Shown: positions 6,829 through 17,154 of the stretch, in pieces
How positions within the stretch are numbered: position 1 is the stretch's first letter
Layout of the letters: each line of letters opens with the position of its first letter
Source: Methylococcaceae bacterium
Lineage (GTDB): Bacteria; Pseudomonadota; Gammaproteobacteria; Methylococcales; Methylomonadaceae
Reading direction: 5' to 3'
NCBI GenBank assembly: GCA_947505055.1
Contig: CANNLO010000051.1
Span: 1-20,697, forward strand
DNA: 20,697 bases
Translations under genes and position numbers: made by a program
The notes under the pieces: generated by a model
The model's database searches: none
What the model saw: the letters and a program-made list of their open reading frames with translations, nothing else
What the model was told of the DNA's origin: nothing

Positions 6829-7896
6829 ATGATTCTAGTAACGGGTGGTGCCGGGTTTATCGGTGCAAATTTTGTATTGGACTGGTTGGCGCAAGCTGAC
6901 GAAGCGGTCATTAACGTCGATGTTCTCACTTACGCTGGCAATCGCGAGAATCTTGCGTCATTGACTGGAGATGACCGTCATATATTCATAAAGGGTGATA
7001 TCACTGATTCGTCGTTAATAAGCGGTTTGTTGACTCAATATCGGCCCCGTGCCATTATTAATTTTGCCGCTGAAAGCCATGTAGACAGATCAATTCACGG
7101 TCCGGAAGACTTTATTGAAACCAATATCGTAGGCACTTTCCGTCTATTGGAAGCAGTGCGGGCGTATTGGAATAATCTGCAAACTGAACCCCGGCAACAA
7201 TTTCGTTTCCTGCATGTTTCAACCGATGAAGTTTATGGCTCACTTTCTAAAGATGAGCCCGCTTTTACAGAAACTAACCGTTACGAACCCAACAGTCCAT
7301 ATTCGGCGAGCAAAGCCGCCAGCGACCATTTGGTACGTGCTTATCATCATACTTATGGCTTACCGGTACTTACTACTAACTGCTCGAATAACTACGGTCC
7401 GTATCATTTTCCGGAAAAACTTATTCCACTGATGATTGTCAATGCCCTTGCAGATAAGTCGTTACCGGTTTATGGAGATGGCCAGCAAATCCGGGATTGG
7501 TTGTATGTTAAAGATCATTGCAGCGCGATTCGTCGGGTTCTGGAAGCGGGTAGATTAGGCGAGGTTTATAACATTGGCGGATGGAACGAAAAGCCAAATC
7601 TAGATATCGTACATACCGTTTGCGCGTTGCTAGACGAATTGCGCCCAAGACCGGACAATAAAAGTTATCGGGAACAAATTAGCTATGTTACCGATCGTCC
7701 CGGTCATGATCGGCGTTATGCTATTGATGCCAGCAAAATCGAACGTGAACTTGGCTGGAAGCCAGCTGAAACTTTTGACACAGGGATACGTAAAACCGTC
7801 CATTGGTATCTTGAAAATCAAGAATGGGTTGCCAATGTGCAGTCAGGTAGCTACCGTGAGTGGGTTGAAAAGAACTATGCAGGTCGTGTTGCGTGA
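6829..7896 (+). CDS. rfbB: dTDP-glucose 4,6-dehydratase
   Basis: Second step of dTDP-L-rhamnose synthesis: NAD-dependent conversion of dTDP-glucose to dTDP-4-keto-6-deoxyglucose. It is an extended short-chain dehydrogenase of 355 residues. The N-terminal Rossmann signature [11 protein letters not shown] follows directly on the start. The catalytic STDEVYGSL segment (Asp-Glu pair specific to 4,6-dehydratases) and the [10 protein letters not shown] motif (Tyr-x3-Lys) are present, followed by nucleotide-sugar-binding [15 protein letters not shown]. The sequence ends with the typical [15 protein letters not shown] region. First gene of rfbBDAC; its product feeds RfbC and then RfbD. The alternative name is rmlB. 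It could also serve other dTDP-deoxysugars, but the complete rhamnose set downstream argues for rhamnose. Confidence 0.95.
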   Translation: MILVTGGAGFIGANFVLDWLAQADEAVINVDVLTYAGNRENLASLTGDDRHIFIKGDITDSSLISGLLTQYRPRAIINFAAESHVDRSIHGPEDFIETNIVGTFRLLEAVRAYWNNLQTEPRQQFRFLHVSTDEVYGSLSKDEPAFTETNRYEPNSPYSASKAASDHLVRAYHHTYGLPVLTTNCSNNYGPYHFPEKLIPLMIVNALADKSLPVYGDGQQIRDWLYVKDHCSAIRRVLEAGRLGEVYNIGGWNEKPNLDIVHTVCALLDELRPRPDNKSYREQISYVTDRPGHDRRYAIDASKIERELGWKPAETFDTGIRKTVHWYLENQEWVANVQSGSYREWVEKNYAGRVA

Positions 7897-7915
7897 TACA
7901 TGCCAAGGATAGCTT

Positions 7916-8815
7916 ATGATGATTATTCTCCTGTTTGGTAAAGGCGGTCAAGTTGGTTGGGAGTTGCAACGCAGTCTTGCTCCTTTGGGTAAAGTGGTAG
8001 CACTGGGAGCTGATAGCCAGGATTTATGCGGTGACTTTACTGATTTGGATGGCATTGCCGAAACTGTTCGCAGTGTTCAACCGGATATTATTGTCAATGC
8101 AGCGGCCTATACAGCGGTTGATAAAGCCGAAAGCGAACCTGATCTTTGCCATAAAATCAATGCAATGGCTCCTGCAATATTAGCGCAAGAGGCCAAGAGT
8201 TGTGGCGCCTGGCTCATCCATTACTCTACCGATTATGTATTTGACGGGAGTAGTGGCAGGCCATGGAGTGAAACCGATCCCACCGGACCATTAAGCGTTT
8301 ATGGCAAGACCAAACTGGAAGGCGAGGAGGCCATTCGCGCTAGCGACTGCAAACATCTTATATTTCGTACCAGTTGGGTTTATGCCGCACGCGGCGGCAA
8401 TTTTGCCAAAACCATATTGAGACTGGCATCTGAACGAGACAGTTTGAATGTTATAAACGACCAGTTTGGAGCGCCGACTGGAGCCGAATTGTTGGCGGAT
8501 GCGACTGCCCATGCTATTCGAACTGCTTTGCAACGCCCTGAGGTTAGTGGTTTGTATCATCTTGTTGCTGGGGGGGAGACCAGCTGGTACGAATATGCCA
8601 GCTTCGTTATTGAATTGGCTCGTCAGGCCGATGTTGAAATTAAGGTTTGCGCTGAAGCCATTCATCCTGTGCCCACCAGTTCCTTTCACACACCAGCGAA
8701 GCGTCCCGGTAACTCTCGACTTAACACTGGAAAATTTCAAAATACATTTGACCTTTATTTACCCCATTGGCAGAGCGGGGTTACTCGCATGCTTACTGAA
8801 ATTCTGGAGAAGTAA
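7916..8815 (+). CDS. rfbD: dTDP-4-dehydrorhamnose reductase
   Basis: Last step of dTDP-L-rhamnose synthesis, reducing dTDP-4-keto-L-rhamnose with NAD(P)H. It is a 299-residue SDR-fold protein with the N-terminal dinucleotide-binding [33 protein letters not shown] and the catalytic YGKTKLEGE (Tyr-x3-Lys). The C-terminal [12 protein letters not shown] segment is typical of RmlD. AAGGA at 7905-7909 serves either of two adjacent ATGs (7916 or 7919). It follows rfbB by 19 bp, and its stop is 2 bp before the rfbA ATG, indicating one transcript with probable translational coupling. Confidence 0.94.
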   Translation: MMIILLFGKGGQVGWELQRSLAPLGKVVALGADSQDLCGDFTDLDGIAETVRSVQPDIIVNAAAYTAVDKAESEPDLCHKINAMAPAILAQEAKSCGAWLIHYSTDYVFDGSSGRPWSETDPTGPLSVYGKTKLEGEEAIRASDCKHLIFRTSWVYAARGGNFAKTILRLASERDSLNVINDQFGAPTGAELLADATAHAIRTALQRPEVSGLYHLVAGGETSWYEYASFVIELARQADVEIKVCAEAIHPVPTSSFHTPAKRPGNSRLNTGKFQNTFDLYLPHWQSGVTRMLTEILEK

Positions 8816-8817
8816 AC

Positions 8818-9705
<888 letters not shown>

Positions 9706-9720
9706 TGAAATGTCTTGTAG

Positions 9721-9738
9721 AGGTGAATTAATTCGCCT
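9721..9738 (+). other. Small hairpin between rfbA and rfbC
   Basis: AGGTGAA (9721-9727) pairs with TTCGCCT (9732-9738) with one G-T wobble around a TTAA loop, followed by TTAAAA. It is too weak and T-poor to call a terminator. It may modulate rfbC expression, since rfbC (69 bp after rfbA) has no clear ribosome-binding site. Confidence 0.3.
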
Positions 9739-9774
9739 TTAAAATGGATTGGCAAACTAACCTACCATACTTAA

Positions 9775-10320
9775 ATGAAAATTATCCCAACTAAAATTTC
9801 TGATTTATTAATCATTGAACCCAAGGTATTTGGGGATGAGAGAGGCTTTTTTTTTGAGAGCTTTAACCAGCGTCGATTCAATGAGCTCATCGGGCGCGAC
9901 GTCAATTTTGTGCAGGATAATCACAGTCGTTCTGTGAAAAACGTATTGCGTGGACTGCATTATCAAATCAGCCAACCTCAGGGCAAATTAGTACGGGTCG
10001 TGCAAGGCAGTGTTTATGATGTAGCTGTTGATATACGTAAAAATTCCCCCACTTTTGGGCAGCATCTTGCGCTTGAATTGTCTGCTGAAAATAAACTTAT
10101 GTTATGGATACCTGAAGGTTTTGCGCATGGTTTTATGGTGCTGTCTGACACGGCTGAGTTTCTCTATAAGACCACCGACTATTGGGCGCCCGAATTCGAG
10201 CGCAGTATTGCCTGGAATGAACCCCAGATCAATATTCAATGGCCGGTTCAGGGCGAACCTACTTTGTCTGCAAAAGATCAGCTTGGCAAATCATTGATCG
10301 AGGCGGAACATTTTATTTAG
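9775..10320 (+). CDS. rfbC: dTDP-4-dehydrorhamnose 3,5-epimerase
   Basis: Third step of dTDP-L-rhamnose synthesis, a double epimerisation at C3 and C5 of dTDP-4-keto-6-deoxyglucose. It is a 181-residue cupin-fold protein, usual for RmlC. Family hallmarks are FFFESFNQRRF, VQDNHSRS, the catalytic-His segment RGLHYQ, GKLVRVVQGSVYDVAVDIR, and the WIPEGFAHGF block with YKTTDYW. The start at 9775 matches the family N-terminus, but the preceding bases hold no good Shine-Dalgarno. It ends the rfbBDAC cluster, convergent with tsaD with only 12 bp between the stops. Confidence 0.95.
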   Translation: MKIIPTKISDLLIIEPKVFGDERGFFFESFNQRRFNELIGRDVNFVQDNHSRSVKNVLRGLHYQISQPQGKLVRVVQGSVYDVAVDIRKNSPTFGQHLALELSAENKLMLWIPEGFAHGFMVLSDTAEFLYKTTDYWAPEFERSIAWNEPQINIQWPVQGEPTLSAKDQLGKSLIEAEHFI

Positions 10321-10332
10321 CGGTCATGACTG

Positions 10333-11337
10333 TCACGATAACTCACTAATTGGCCAGCGAGGACGGGCAAAAATTTCCAATCCTTGTTGCTGGCCTGCCA
10401 TTAAGCGCTGGCAACCTGCATAGGCAATCATTGCGCCGTTATCGGTGCAGAATTCAAGTCTTGGAAAATAAAGCTGCGCATTTTCCTTGCCAACCATTTG
10501 GGCGAGACTTGCGCGAATTTGTTTGTTAGCGCTTACTCCACCGGCGACAACCAACCTTTTTAAACCGGTTTGCTGTAATGCCCTTTTGCATTTAATGCTA
10601 AGCGTATCTGCAACAGCCTCTTGAAATGAGGCCGCTATGTCGGCTTTATTTTGCTCTGTTTTTTCAGAAGCATTGAAGATATTCATGGTGAATGTTTTTA
10701 ATCCGCTAAAACTAAAGTCTAGGCCGGGACGATCCGTCATCGGTCGAGGAAATTTAATCTTAGCTATGCCTTGTTCAGCCAGTGCAGACAGTTTTGGTCC
10801 GCCTGGATAACCTAATCCCAGCAATTTTGCCGTTTTATCGAAGGCCTCGCCAGCAGCGTCATCAAGGGATTCACCTAATAACTGATAATGACCGATACCT
10901 TCAACTTGGACCAGTAGCGTGTGACCGCCGGAAATTAACAAGGCAATAAAAGGAAATTGTGGTGGATTTTCTTCAAGCATCGGGGCAAGCAAGTGCCCTT
11001 CCATATGATGAACTGCAAGCGCTGGAACTTGCCATGACCAAGCCAAGCTTCTCGCCGTTGCTGCGCCAACCAGTAATGCGCCCATTAATCCGGGGCCTGC
11101 AGTGTAGGCAATGCCGTTAATTGCGATACTCGTCAACTGACTTTCGGCTAAACATTGCTTTATCAAAGGTACTAATTTACGAATGTGATCGCGAGAGGCG
11201 AGTTCAGGAACAACCCCTCCATAATCACTATGCATGTCAACCTGGCTATATAATTTATGGCTACATAAGCCATGTTCTGAGTGATAAATTGCGACTCCAG
11301 TTTCGTCACAAGATGTTTCTATGCCTAAAACGTACAT
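10333..11337 (-). CDS. tsaD: tRNA threonylcarbamoyladenosine transferase TsaD
   Basis: Transfers the threonylcarbamoyl group from TC-AMP to A37 of ANN-decoding tRNAs, working with TsaB and TsaE (family Kae1/YgjD/Gcp). It is an ASKHA-fold protein of 334 residues (337 in E. coli). It starts with the hallmark [16 protein letters not shown]. The metal-binding HHMEGH lies near residue 112, followed by [11 protein letters not shown]. The [18 protein letters not shown] and [12 protein letters not shown] blocks are all intact. It diverges from rpsU, the conserved tsaD/rpsU-dnaG-rpoD arrangement. The tRNA-Ile encoded at 15825 is among its expected substrates (inferred from anticodon-loop A37). Confidence 0.96.
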   Translation of the reverse strand: MYVLGIETSCDETGVAIYHSEHGLCSHKLYSQVDMHSDYGGVVPELASRDHIRKLVPLIKQCLAESQLTSIAINGIAYTAGPGLMGALLVGAATARSLAWSWQVPALAVHHMEGHLLAPMLEENPPQFPFIALLISGGHTLLVQVEGIGHYQLLGESLDDAAGEAFDKTAKLLGLGYPGGPKLSALAEQGIAKIKFPRPMTDRPGLDFSFSGLKTFTMNIFNASEKTEQNKADIAASFQEAVADTLSIKCKRALQQTGLKRLVVAGGVSANKQIRASLAQMVGKENAQLYFPRLEFCTDNGAMIAYAGCQRLMAGQQQGLEIFARPRWPISELS

Positions 11338-11345
11338 TGATTTTT

Positions 11346-11373
11346 TTGAAATTTATAAAAGTAAAGGTATAAT
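11346..11373 (+). promoter_or_regulatory. sigma70 promoter of the rpsU-yqeY-dnaG-rpoD operon
   Basis: TTGAAA (11346-11351), 16 bp, then a perfect TATAAT (11368-11373), giving a leader of about 65 nt before rpsU. A minus-strand -10-like TATACC shares the same TATA core, so divergent transcription of tsaD may initiate facing this promoter. Confidence 0.65.
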
Positions 11374-11443
11374 TAAGGGTTCTGTTTGTTCAGTGGATTA
11401 AAAAATCCTAACTTTTAAATATTAACATATTCGGGTCATTATA

Positions 11444-11677
11444 ATGCCGTCAGTAAAAATCAAAGAAAACGAACCATTTGATATCGCAATTCGCCGTTTT
11501 AAACGCGCATGTGAAAAAGCCGGTGTATTGGCAGAAGTACGTCGTCGCGAGTTTTATGAAAAACCAACTGCCGAGCGTAAACGTAAAGGAGCTGCTGCTG
11601 TTAAACGCCATTTGAAAAAATTGGCGCGTGAGCGTTATGCTTTGAAAAACCTACGTCGCGGACGTCCTGTACTATAA
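11444..11677 (+). CDS. rpsU: 30S ribosomal protein S21
   Basis: Small basic 30S-subunit protein needed for efficient initiation on natural mRNAs. The core matches S21 closely: [40 protein letters not shown] and [11 protein letters not shown]. At 77 residues it is about six longer than the 71-residue E. coli protein, with a different arginine/leucine tail ([11 protein letters not shown]). First gene of the macromolecular-synthesis operon, with 18 bp to the next gene. The ribosome-binding site is weak. Confidence 0.95.
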   Translation: MPSVKIKENEPFDIAIRRFKRACEKAGVLAEVRRREFYEKPTAERKRKGAAAVKRHLKKLARERYALKNLRRGRPVL

Positions 11678-11695
11678 AAATTTAAGGCTAATACG

Positions 11696-12145
11696 ATGGA
11701 TTTGTTAACGGATCGTATCAAGGAAGATATGAAAGCCTCCATGAAAGGAGGTAATAAGGCTAGATTAGGCGTTATACGGTTGATTTTGGCTGCCATTAAG
11801 CAGGTTGAGGTCGATGAGCGCATTGTTCTGGATAATGAGCGGGTAATTGTGGTTCTTGATAAAATGCTTAAACAGCGCCGAGAATCAATTCGTCAATTTT
11901 CAGATGCAGGCCGTCATGATCTGGTAGCGATTGAGGAAGCTGAAATTCCTGTAATTCAAGATTTTATGCCACAAGCTCTGACCGAAGAAGAAATTACTTC
12001 AATGGTTAAGGAAGCGGTCACCGAGTCTGGTGCAGAGTCTGTAAAAGACATGGGCAAAGTTATGGCTTTGCTCAAAACTCAAATGCAGGGACGCGCTGAC
12101 ATGTCAGATGTCAGTCTTAAAATCAAGGCTGCGTTAGCTGGTTAA
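11696..12145 (+). CDS. GatB/YqeY domain-containing protein
   Basis: A 149-residue stand-alone YqeY-domain protein. The domain also forms the C-terminal tRNA-binding part of GatB in the amidotransferase GatCAB, so a tRNA-related role is likely but unproven. Typical features are the N-terminal RIKEDMKASMKGGNKARLGVIR-like helix, a middle segment KMLKQRRESIRQF, EEAEIPVIQDFMPQALTEEE and the GKVMALLKTQMQGRADM motif. AAGG lies just before the ATG. It sits between rpsU and dnaG with 18- and 27-bp spacers, a position common outside the Enterobacteriaceae, so it belongs to the same operon. Confidence 0.92.
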   Translation: MDLLTDRIKEDMKASMKGGNKARLGVIRLILAAIKQVEVDERIVLDNERVIVVLDKMLKQRRESIRQFSDAGRHDLVAIEEAEIPVIQDFMPQALTEEEITSMVKEAVTESGAESVKDMGKVMALLKTQMQGRADMSDVSLKIKAALAG

Positions 12146-12172
12146 TCTTTTTAACTTTTATCGGTGCAACTA

Positions 12173-13924
12173 ATGTCCGGTAGAATCCCTCGTGAGTTTA
12201 TTGATGAGCTTTTAGTGCGGGTTGATATTGTCGATTTAATCGATTCGCACGTACCTCTCAAAAGAACGGGTAACAATTTTGTCGCCCGCTGCCCGTTCCA
12301 TGCAGAAAAATCCCCCAGCTTCTCTGTCAACAGAAAAAAGCAGTTTTTCCATTGCTTTGGTTGCGGTGCTAGTGGTAATGCAATTAGCTTTTTGATGGAT
12401 TTCGGTCATCTAGACTTCATTGAGGCGGTTGAGGATTTAGCGGGATTTGTCGGTGTCGACATTCCCAGGGTCTCAAGTCAATATAAGCCTGAACAAAAAA
12501 ATGAAGATTTAAATAGCCTGTATTTACTGATGGAGCAAGTAGCCGAGTTCTATGTGAGCCAGTTACGAACTAGCGAAGACGGGAAGTTAGCGGTTGAATA
12601 TCTAAAAAATCGAGGCGTCAGTAGCGCTTGCGCAGATGATTTCATGATTGGCTATGCACCTGATGAGTGGCGAGCCTTGGCGACTCGTTTTAACCCAAAA
12701 GCATTACTTGATGCCGGGCTTTTGACCAGTAAAGACGGCGGGCAACCGTATGATCGTTTTCGTGGTCGCATCATGTTTCCCATCAGGGATAAGCGCGCTA
12801 GAATTGTCGGCTTTGGTGGGCGAGTACTTGACGACTCTTTACCTAAATATTTAAATTCCCCTGAAACATCTTTATTTCACAAAGGCAAAGAAGTTTACGG
12901 ACTCTTCGAGCTTCTTGAAAAAAACTCCAAGCCCTCAAGTATATTAATTGTTGAGGGTTATATGGACGTGATCGCCCTGGCTCAATTTGGTATTCATTAT
13001 GCGGTAGCTGCATTGGGAACGGCAGCGTCTCAAGCGCATCTTGATTTATTGTTCAGGTTTTCCCCAGAGCTTGTATTTTGTTTCGATGGGGATAAGGCTG
13101 GCCGTGAGGCGGCCTGGAGAGCAATGGAGCCGGCTTTTTCGAGCCTTAAAGATGGTCGGCAAATACGTGTCATGCTATTGCCGCAAAATCATGATCCTGA
13201 TTCATTGGTTCGTGAGGAAGGAATTGATGGCTTTATCGCGCGCGTAAAATCTTCTGAGACATTATCGGAGTATTTTTTCGCTCATTGTTCCAGTGATCTT
13301 AATCTTTCTGAGATGGAAGGTCGGGCGCAATTAATTATCAAAGCTAAACCCTATCTGGAAAAATTACCGGAGAGCGTTTTTAAAGAGATGATGTTTTCGC
13401 GACTAAAAGAGCTATCTGGCTGGGATTATCTGGATGTTTTGGAGAATACAGCTACACTTGCCACTAAACAAATCTCCAAGCAAAAATACACTGATAACAA
13501 AAACAGAGCCCCAAATACTGGTAGATTATCGTCAGCAAGGATGGCAATTGCGCTGTTGGTCCAGAATCCTAGGCTTGGCGAACTGCTTGATCAGCAGGAG
13601 ATAGTTTGGGATGAGTTGGACTTTCCGGGTGTTTCGCTGTTTAAGAATGTTCAGAATATGATTGCAGATAAAAATCCGGCAACTACGGCTAGTTTAGTAG
13701 AGTGTTATAGAGATTCTAGCGAAGAAAAATCAATAAAAGCGCTGGCTTTGCTGGACTCATTAATTCCGGATGATGGGGTAGAGGCGGAGTTTCTCGATGC
13801 AATCAGCAGGTTGGTAATTCAATCCAGGGAAAGGAGTCTGTCCATGCTACTTAATAAAGAAAAGAACGAAGGATTAACTTCACAAGAAAAACAGCTGTTA
13901 CTAAAAATTCTAACAGTCAAATAA
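12173..13924 (+). CDS. dnaG: DNA primase DnaG
   Basis: Synthesises RNA primers at the replication fork in association with DnaB helicase. The CHC2 zinc-binding domain has Cys40, His43, Cys61 and Cys64 (CPFH...CFGC). The TOPRIM catalytic core shows LIVEGYMDVIAL and FCFDGDKAGREAA, supplying the metal-binding acidic residues. The C-terminal third (about 430-583) is less conserved and corresponds to the DnaB-interaction domain. A GTG at 12164 opens the frame, but the ATG at 12173 gives MSGRIPREFIDELL, aligning with the family N-terminus, and is chosen (583 aa; 581 in E. coli). The ribosome-binding site is weak. Third gene of the operon. Confidence 0.95.
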   Translation: MSGRIPREFIDELLVRVDIVDLIDSHVPLKRTGNNFVARCPFHAEKSPSFSVNRKKQFFHCFGCGASGNAISFLMDFGHLDFIEAVEDLAGFVGVDIPRVSSQYKPEQKNEDLNSLYLLMEQVAEFYVSQLRTSEDGKLAVEYLKNRGVSSACADDFMIGYAPDEWRALATRFNPKALLDAGLLTSKDGGQPYDRFRGRIMFPIRDKRARIVGFGGRVLDDSLPKYLNSPETSLFHKGKEVYGLFELLEKNSKPSSILIVEGYMDVIALAQFGIHYAVAALGTAASQAHLDLLFRFSPELVFCFDGDKAGREAAWRAMEPAFSSLKDGRQIRVMLLPQNHDPDSLVREEGIDGFIARVKSSETLSEYFFAHCSSDLNLSEMEGRAQLIIKAKPYLEKLPESVFKEMMFSRLKELSGWDYLDVLENTATLATKQISKQKYTDNKNRAPNTGRLSSARMAIALLVQNPRLGELLDQQEIVWDELDFPGVSLFKNVQNMIADKNPATTASLVECYRDSSEEKSIKALALLDSLIPDDGVEAEFLDAISRLVIQSRERSLSMLLNKEKNEGLTSQEKQLLLKILTVK

Positions 13925-13951
13925 TTAGATGCAATGCAACAGATTTTTTTG

Positions 13952-13957
13952 TATAAT
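13952..13957 (+). promoter_or_regulatory. -10 element of a possible rpoD-proximal promoter
   Basis: A perfect TATAAT preceded by a T7-G run sits 45 bp before rpoD. The best-spaced -35 (ATGCAA, 13929-13934) matches only 3 of 6, so an internal promoter is plausible but not established. rpoD is known to have additional internal promoters in E. coli. Confidence 0.3.
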
Positions 13958-14002
13958 CGTCGGTTCGGCGAAGTCAGGTCGAACTAAGTCTTACGTGGGT
14001 AG

Positions 14003-15814
14003 ATGATGAATCAAGAACAACAGCAGTCACAGCTTAAACAACTAATAGCCAAAGGCAAAGTTCAGGGATATCTGACTTATGCAGAGGTTAATGACCACTT
14101 GCCCAGTGATATAGTTGATCCTGAGCAAATTGAAGATATTATTGGCATGATCAATGATATGGGAATTCAGGTCTATGAAGTTGCCCCGGATGAAGATTCA
14201 CTTATTACTGATTCAGCGGCTGTTACTACGGACGATGAAGATGCGGAAGAAGTCGCTGCATTAGCTTCTGTTGACAGTGAGTTTGGGAGAACTACGGATC
14301 CTGTCCGCATGTATATGCGAGAAATGGGTTCGGTAGAATTGTTGACGCGTGCAGATGAATTAAAGATTGCAAAACGCATTGAAGAAGGTCAGCAGCAACT
14401 CGTGAAGGCCATTGCTCGTTCCTGTATCGTTGTGGAAGATTTTATACAATCATTTGATAGCATTTCAAGTGAAGAAGGCGGCATTCGTTTGACGGATTTA
14501 GTTAGCGGCTTTGTAGATTTAAGTGAGCCTGACGACTTTATTGCGGCACTGCGTGTCAATAGTGACATTGAAGAAAGCCCCGCCGAAGAAGAACCTAAAG
14601 GATTAAGTTATGAAGAGGTCAAGGAACGCGTTGAGGAACTTAGAAAGCAATTAAAAATTGCTGCAACAGCCATCAAGAAGCATGGTTATTCCAGTGATAA
14701 AATAGAAAAAGAATTTGAAGTTTTGGCTAATTTGTTCATGGAATTTAAATGGACTCCTCAGTATCTGAAAAAACTGACGGCAATCATTCCAAACGGACTT
14801 GCCGCTGTACGTGAACAAGAAAAGGCGATTTTGGAGATTTTCGTTAATCATGCAAAGATGCCGCGAAAAGAATTTATTACTTCATTTCCAGATCATGAAA
14901 CCAGTTCTGAGTGGCTAGACCAATTCTTGGGCGCAGGAAGTAAATATGCAGGCGCACTGAAAGAACGTGAAAAGGAAATCAAAAAAGCTCAAAAACTATT
15001 GTTGGAAATAGAGTCACAGTATGGTCTGACCATTAGCGGCCTAAAAGACATCAACAGACGTATGTCGATTGGTGAAGCCAAAGCCAGACGTGCGAAAAAG
15101 GAAATGATTGAGGCCAATTTAAGATTGGTTATTTCCATAGCTAAAAAATACACTAATCGAGGCTTACAGTTTCTGGATTTGATTCAGGAAGGTAATATCG
15201 GTTTAATGAAAGCGGTAGATAAATTTGAATATCGCCGTGGCTACAAATTTTCTACTTATGCAACTTGGTGGATCAGGCAGGCTATTACCCGTTCAATTGC
15301 GGATCAGGCCAGAACAATTCGTATCCCTGTGCATATGATTGAAACAATCAATAAATTGAATCGTATCTCCAGGCAAATACTTCAAGAGTTGGGTCGTGAG
15401 GCTACGCCAGAAGAATTGGCGGAGCGTATGGAAATGCCTGAAGACAAGGTTCGCAAAGTATTAAAAATCGCGAAAGAACCTATCTCAATGGAAACACCTA
15501 TCGGTGACGATGAAGATTCTCATTTGGGTGATTTCATAGAAGATGCTAAAGTATTGTCTCCGGTTGAAGCTGCAACCATTGCTGGTTTGCGTGAATCAAC
15601 ACAAAATGTGTTGGCTGGCTTAACCGCAAGAGAAGCAAAAGTTCTGCGTATGCGTTTTGGTATTAACATGAATACCGACCATACACTGGAAGAAGTGGGC
15701 AAACAGTTTGATGTGACGCGTGAAAGAATACGTCAAATCGAAGCCAAAGCACTGCGAAAACTTAGACACCCATCAAGATCAGAGCAATTAAGATGCTTTC
15801 TTGATGGCGAGTAA
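14003..15814 (+). CDS. rpoD: RNA polymerase primary sigma factor RpoD (sigma70)
   Basis: Housekeeping sigma factor that directs RNA polymerase to -10/-35 promoters. It has 603 residues. Region 1.1 starts [20 protein letters not shown], followed by an acidic linker. Region 1.2 contains [16 protein letters not shown] non-conserved region spans about 130-370. Region 2 shows [40 protein letters not shown] and the -10 recognition [16 protein letters not shown]. Region 3 follows, and region 4.2 has the helix-turn-helix [20 protein letters not shown], ending [17 protein letters not shown]. Two adjacent ATGs (14003, 14006) are possible starts. Last protein gene of the macromolecular-synthesis operon; the tRNA gene follows 10 bp after the stop. 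Confidence 0.97.
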   Translation: MMNQEQQQSQLKQLIAKGKVQGYLTYAEVNDHLPSDIVDPEQIEDIIGMINDMGIQVYEVAPDEDSLITDSAAVTTDDEDAEEVAALASVDSEFGRTTDPVRMYMREMGSVELLTRADELKIAKRIEEGQQQLVKAIARSCIVVEDFIQSFDSISSEEGGIRLTDLVSGFVDLSEPDDFIAALRVNSDIEESPAEEEPKGLSYEEVKERVEELRKQLKIAATAIKKHGYSSDKIEKEFEVLANLFMEFKWTPQYLKKLTAIIPNGLAAVREQEKAILEIFVNHAKMPRKEFITSFPDHETSSEWLDQFLGAGSKYAGALKEREKEIKKAQKLLLEIESQYGLTISGLKDINRRMSIGEAKARRAKKEMIEANLRLVISIAKKYTNRGLQFLDLIQEGNIGLMKAVDKFEYRRGYKFSTYATWWIRQAITRSIADQARTIRIPVHMIETINKLNRISRQILQELGREATPEELAERMEMPEDKVRKVLKIAKEPISMETPIGDDEDSHLGDFIEDAKVLSPVEAATIAGLRESTQNVLAGLTAREAKVLRMRFGINMNTDHTLEEVGKQFDVTRERIRQIEAKALRKLRHPSRSEQLRCFLDGE

Positions 15815-15824
15815 ATGATTTATA

Positions 15825-15901
15825 GGGCCCTTAGCTCAGTTGGTTAGAGCGTCCGACTCATAATCGGCAGGTCGTAGGTTCAAGTCCTACAGGGCTCACC
15901 A
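15825..15901 (+). tRNA. ileX: tRNA-Ile2 (anticodon CAT, lysidine-modified)
   Basis: A 77-nt cloverleaf with encoded CCA. The acceptor GGGCCCT pairs with AGGGCTC (one G-T wobble). The D-arm is GCTC...GAGC, the anticodon loop CTCATAA carries CAT at 15859-15861, and the T-arm is GTAGG-TTCAAGT-CCTAC. The anticodon reads as Met, but the C4-G69, C5-G68, C6-G67 acceptor pairs, the CGACTCATAATCG anticodon arm and TTCAAGTCC follow tRNA-Ile2, whose C34 is converted to lysidine by TilS to read AUA. Base pair 27-43 is mismatched (T-C). The Ile2 identity is inference from resemblance to E. coli Ile2; tRNA structure itself is certain. Confidence 0.9.
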
Positions 15902-15907
15902 TACGAA

Positions 15908-15931
15908 AAAAGGCTGCATTTGCAGCCTTTT
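15908..15931 (+). terminator. Intrinsic terminator after tRNA-Ile2
   Basis: A perfect 11-bp stem: AAAAGGCTGCA (15908-15918) and TGCAGCCTTTT (15921-15931), G+C-rich at its heart, with T residues on the descending arm. It lies 6 bp after the CCA and should end the rpoD-tRNA transcript. The A-tract also makes it plausible on the minus strand. Confidence 0.85.
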
Positions 15932-15967
15932 GTATATCTGCATTTTACATTTCAACAAGGTGATATT

Positions 15968-17128
15968 GTGAGCAATAATTATACATTCACATCAGAATCA
16001 GTTTCAGAAGGGCATCCTGACAAGGTAGCCGATCAGATTTCCGATGCCGTACTTGATGCTTTATTGGAACAGGATCCGCGTTCACGCGTTGCTTGTGAAA
16101 CACTGGTAAAAACCGGCATGGTCATTTTGGCTGGTGAAGTAACCACTAATGCCTGGGTAGACCTTGAGGCTTTGGTTCGAAAAGTTGTTTGTGACATCGG
16201 TTATGACCATGGTGACATCGGTTTCGACGGTCAAAGTTGCGCGGTATTAAATGCCATTGGCAAGCAATCGGCTGATATTGCGATGGGAGTTGATGAAGCT
16301 AATGACCATGAGCAAGGTGCGGGTGATCAAGGTTTAATGTTTGGCTATGCCAGTAATGAAACAGATGTTTTGATGCCGGCCCCCATAACCTATTCGCATC
16401 TACTGGTTAAGCGTCAGGCTGAAATTCGTAAAAATAAAACTCTGCCCTGGCTACGCCCAGATGCAAAAAGCCAAATTACCTTTCGCTACGAAAACAACAA
16501 ACCCGTAGCCATTGATGCCGTTGTTCTGTCTACTCAGCATTCGCCTGAAATTGCCACTAAGGCATTGCATGAAGCGGTTATGGATGAAATTATTTTGCCG
16601 GTTCTACCTAAAGAATGGTTACATAAAGATACTAAATATTTCATCAACCCAACCGGTCAATTCATTATTGGCGGCCCTGTTGGCGATTGCGGATTAACCG
16701 GTCGTAAAATTATCGTTGATAGTTACGGCGGTATGGCAAGACATGGCGGCGGTGCTTTTTCGGGGAAAGATCCTTCGAAAGTTGACCGTTCTGCAGCCTA
16801 TATGGCGCGTTATGTTGCAAAAAATATTGTTGCAGCAGAACTGGCTGAGCGTTGTGAAATTCAGGTTTCTTATGCGATTGGTGTTGCAGAGCCAACTTCT
16901 ATTAGCATTGAAACTTTCGGTACTGGCAAAATCAGTGAAGACAGATTAGTTGAAATTGTCAGGGACATTTTTGATTTAAGACCCAAAGGTTTAATTGACA
17001 TGTTGGGTTTATTAAAACCTATCTATCAACCAACTGCTGCTTATGGTCATTTTGGTCGTACAGAAGATTCCTTTAGCTGGGAAAAAACCGATAAAGTTGA
17101 CGCACTAAAAGATGCGGCCGGCCTTTAA
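15968..17128 (+). CDS. metK: S-adenosylmethionine synthetase (methionine adenosyltransferase)
   Basis: Makes SAM from methionine and ATP, a cytoplasmic tetrameric enzyme using Mg2+ and K+. It has 386 residues (384 in E. coli). Signatures are [18 protein letters not shown] with the catalytic His, the [12 protein letters not shown] block, the [20 protein letters not shown] segment and the [19 protein letters not shown] loop binding ATP and metal. The open frame extends to a TTG at 15920, but that lies inside the terminator hairpin. The GTG at 15968 follows AAGG (15957-15960) and gives the normal N-terminus [18 protein letters not shown]. ahcY follows 26 bp after the stop, so the two are probably cotranscribed. 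I saw no SAM riboswitch in the 36-bp leader. Confidence 0.96.
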   Translation: MSNNYTFTSESVSEGHPDKVADQISDAVLDALLEQDPRSRVACETLVKTGMVILAGEVTTNAWVDLEALVRKVVCDIGYDHGDIGFDGQSCAVLNAIGKQSADIAMGVDEANDHEQGAGDQGLMFGYASNETDVLMPAPITYSHLLVKRQAEIRKNKTLPWLRPDAKSQITFRYENNKPVAIDAVVLSTQHSPEIATKALHEAVMDEIILPVLPKEWLHKDTKYFINPTGQFIIGGPVGDCGLTGRKIIVDSYGGMARHGGGAFSGKDPSKVDRSAAYMARYVAKNIVAAELAERCEIQVSYAIGVAEPTSISIETFGTGKISEDRLVEIVRDIFDLRPKGLIDMLGLLKPIYQPTAAYGHFGRTEDSFSWEKTDKVDALKDAAGL

Positions 17129-17154
17129 TTAACAACTAAATAAAAGGAATAGTG

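Noticed and set aside
8291..8740. 149-codon open frame antisense to rfbD
   Set aside because: It is a shadow of a well-conserved gene, with no ribosome-binding site and no recognisable product.
11382..11393. LexA-like box upstream of rpsU (CTG...CAG)
   Set aside because: The half-sites are 6 nt apart rather than 10, so it does not fit the gammaproteobacterial SOS box.
15920..15967. TTG start adding 16 residues to MetK
   Set aside because: It lies inside the terminator hairpin; GTG 15968 has AAGG at good spacing and matches the family start.
17129..17154. SAH riboswitch ahead of ahcY
   Set aside because: Only 26 bp separate metK and ahcY, too little for the aptamer, and no consensus segments are present.
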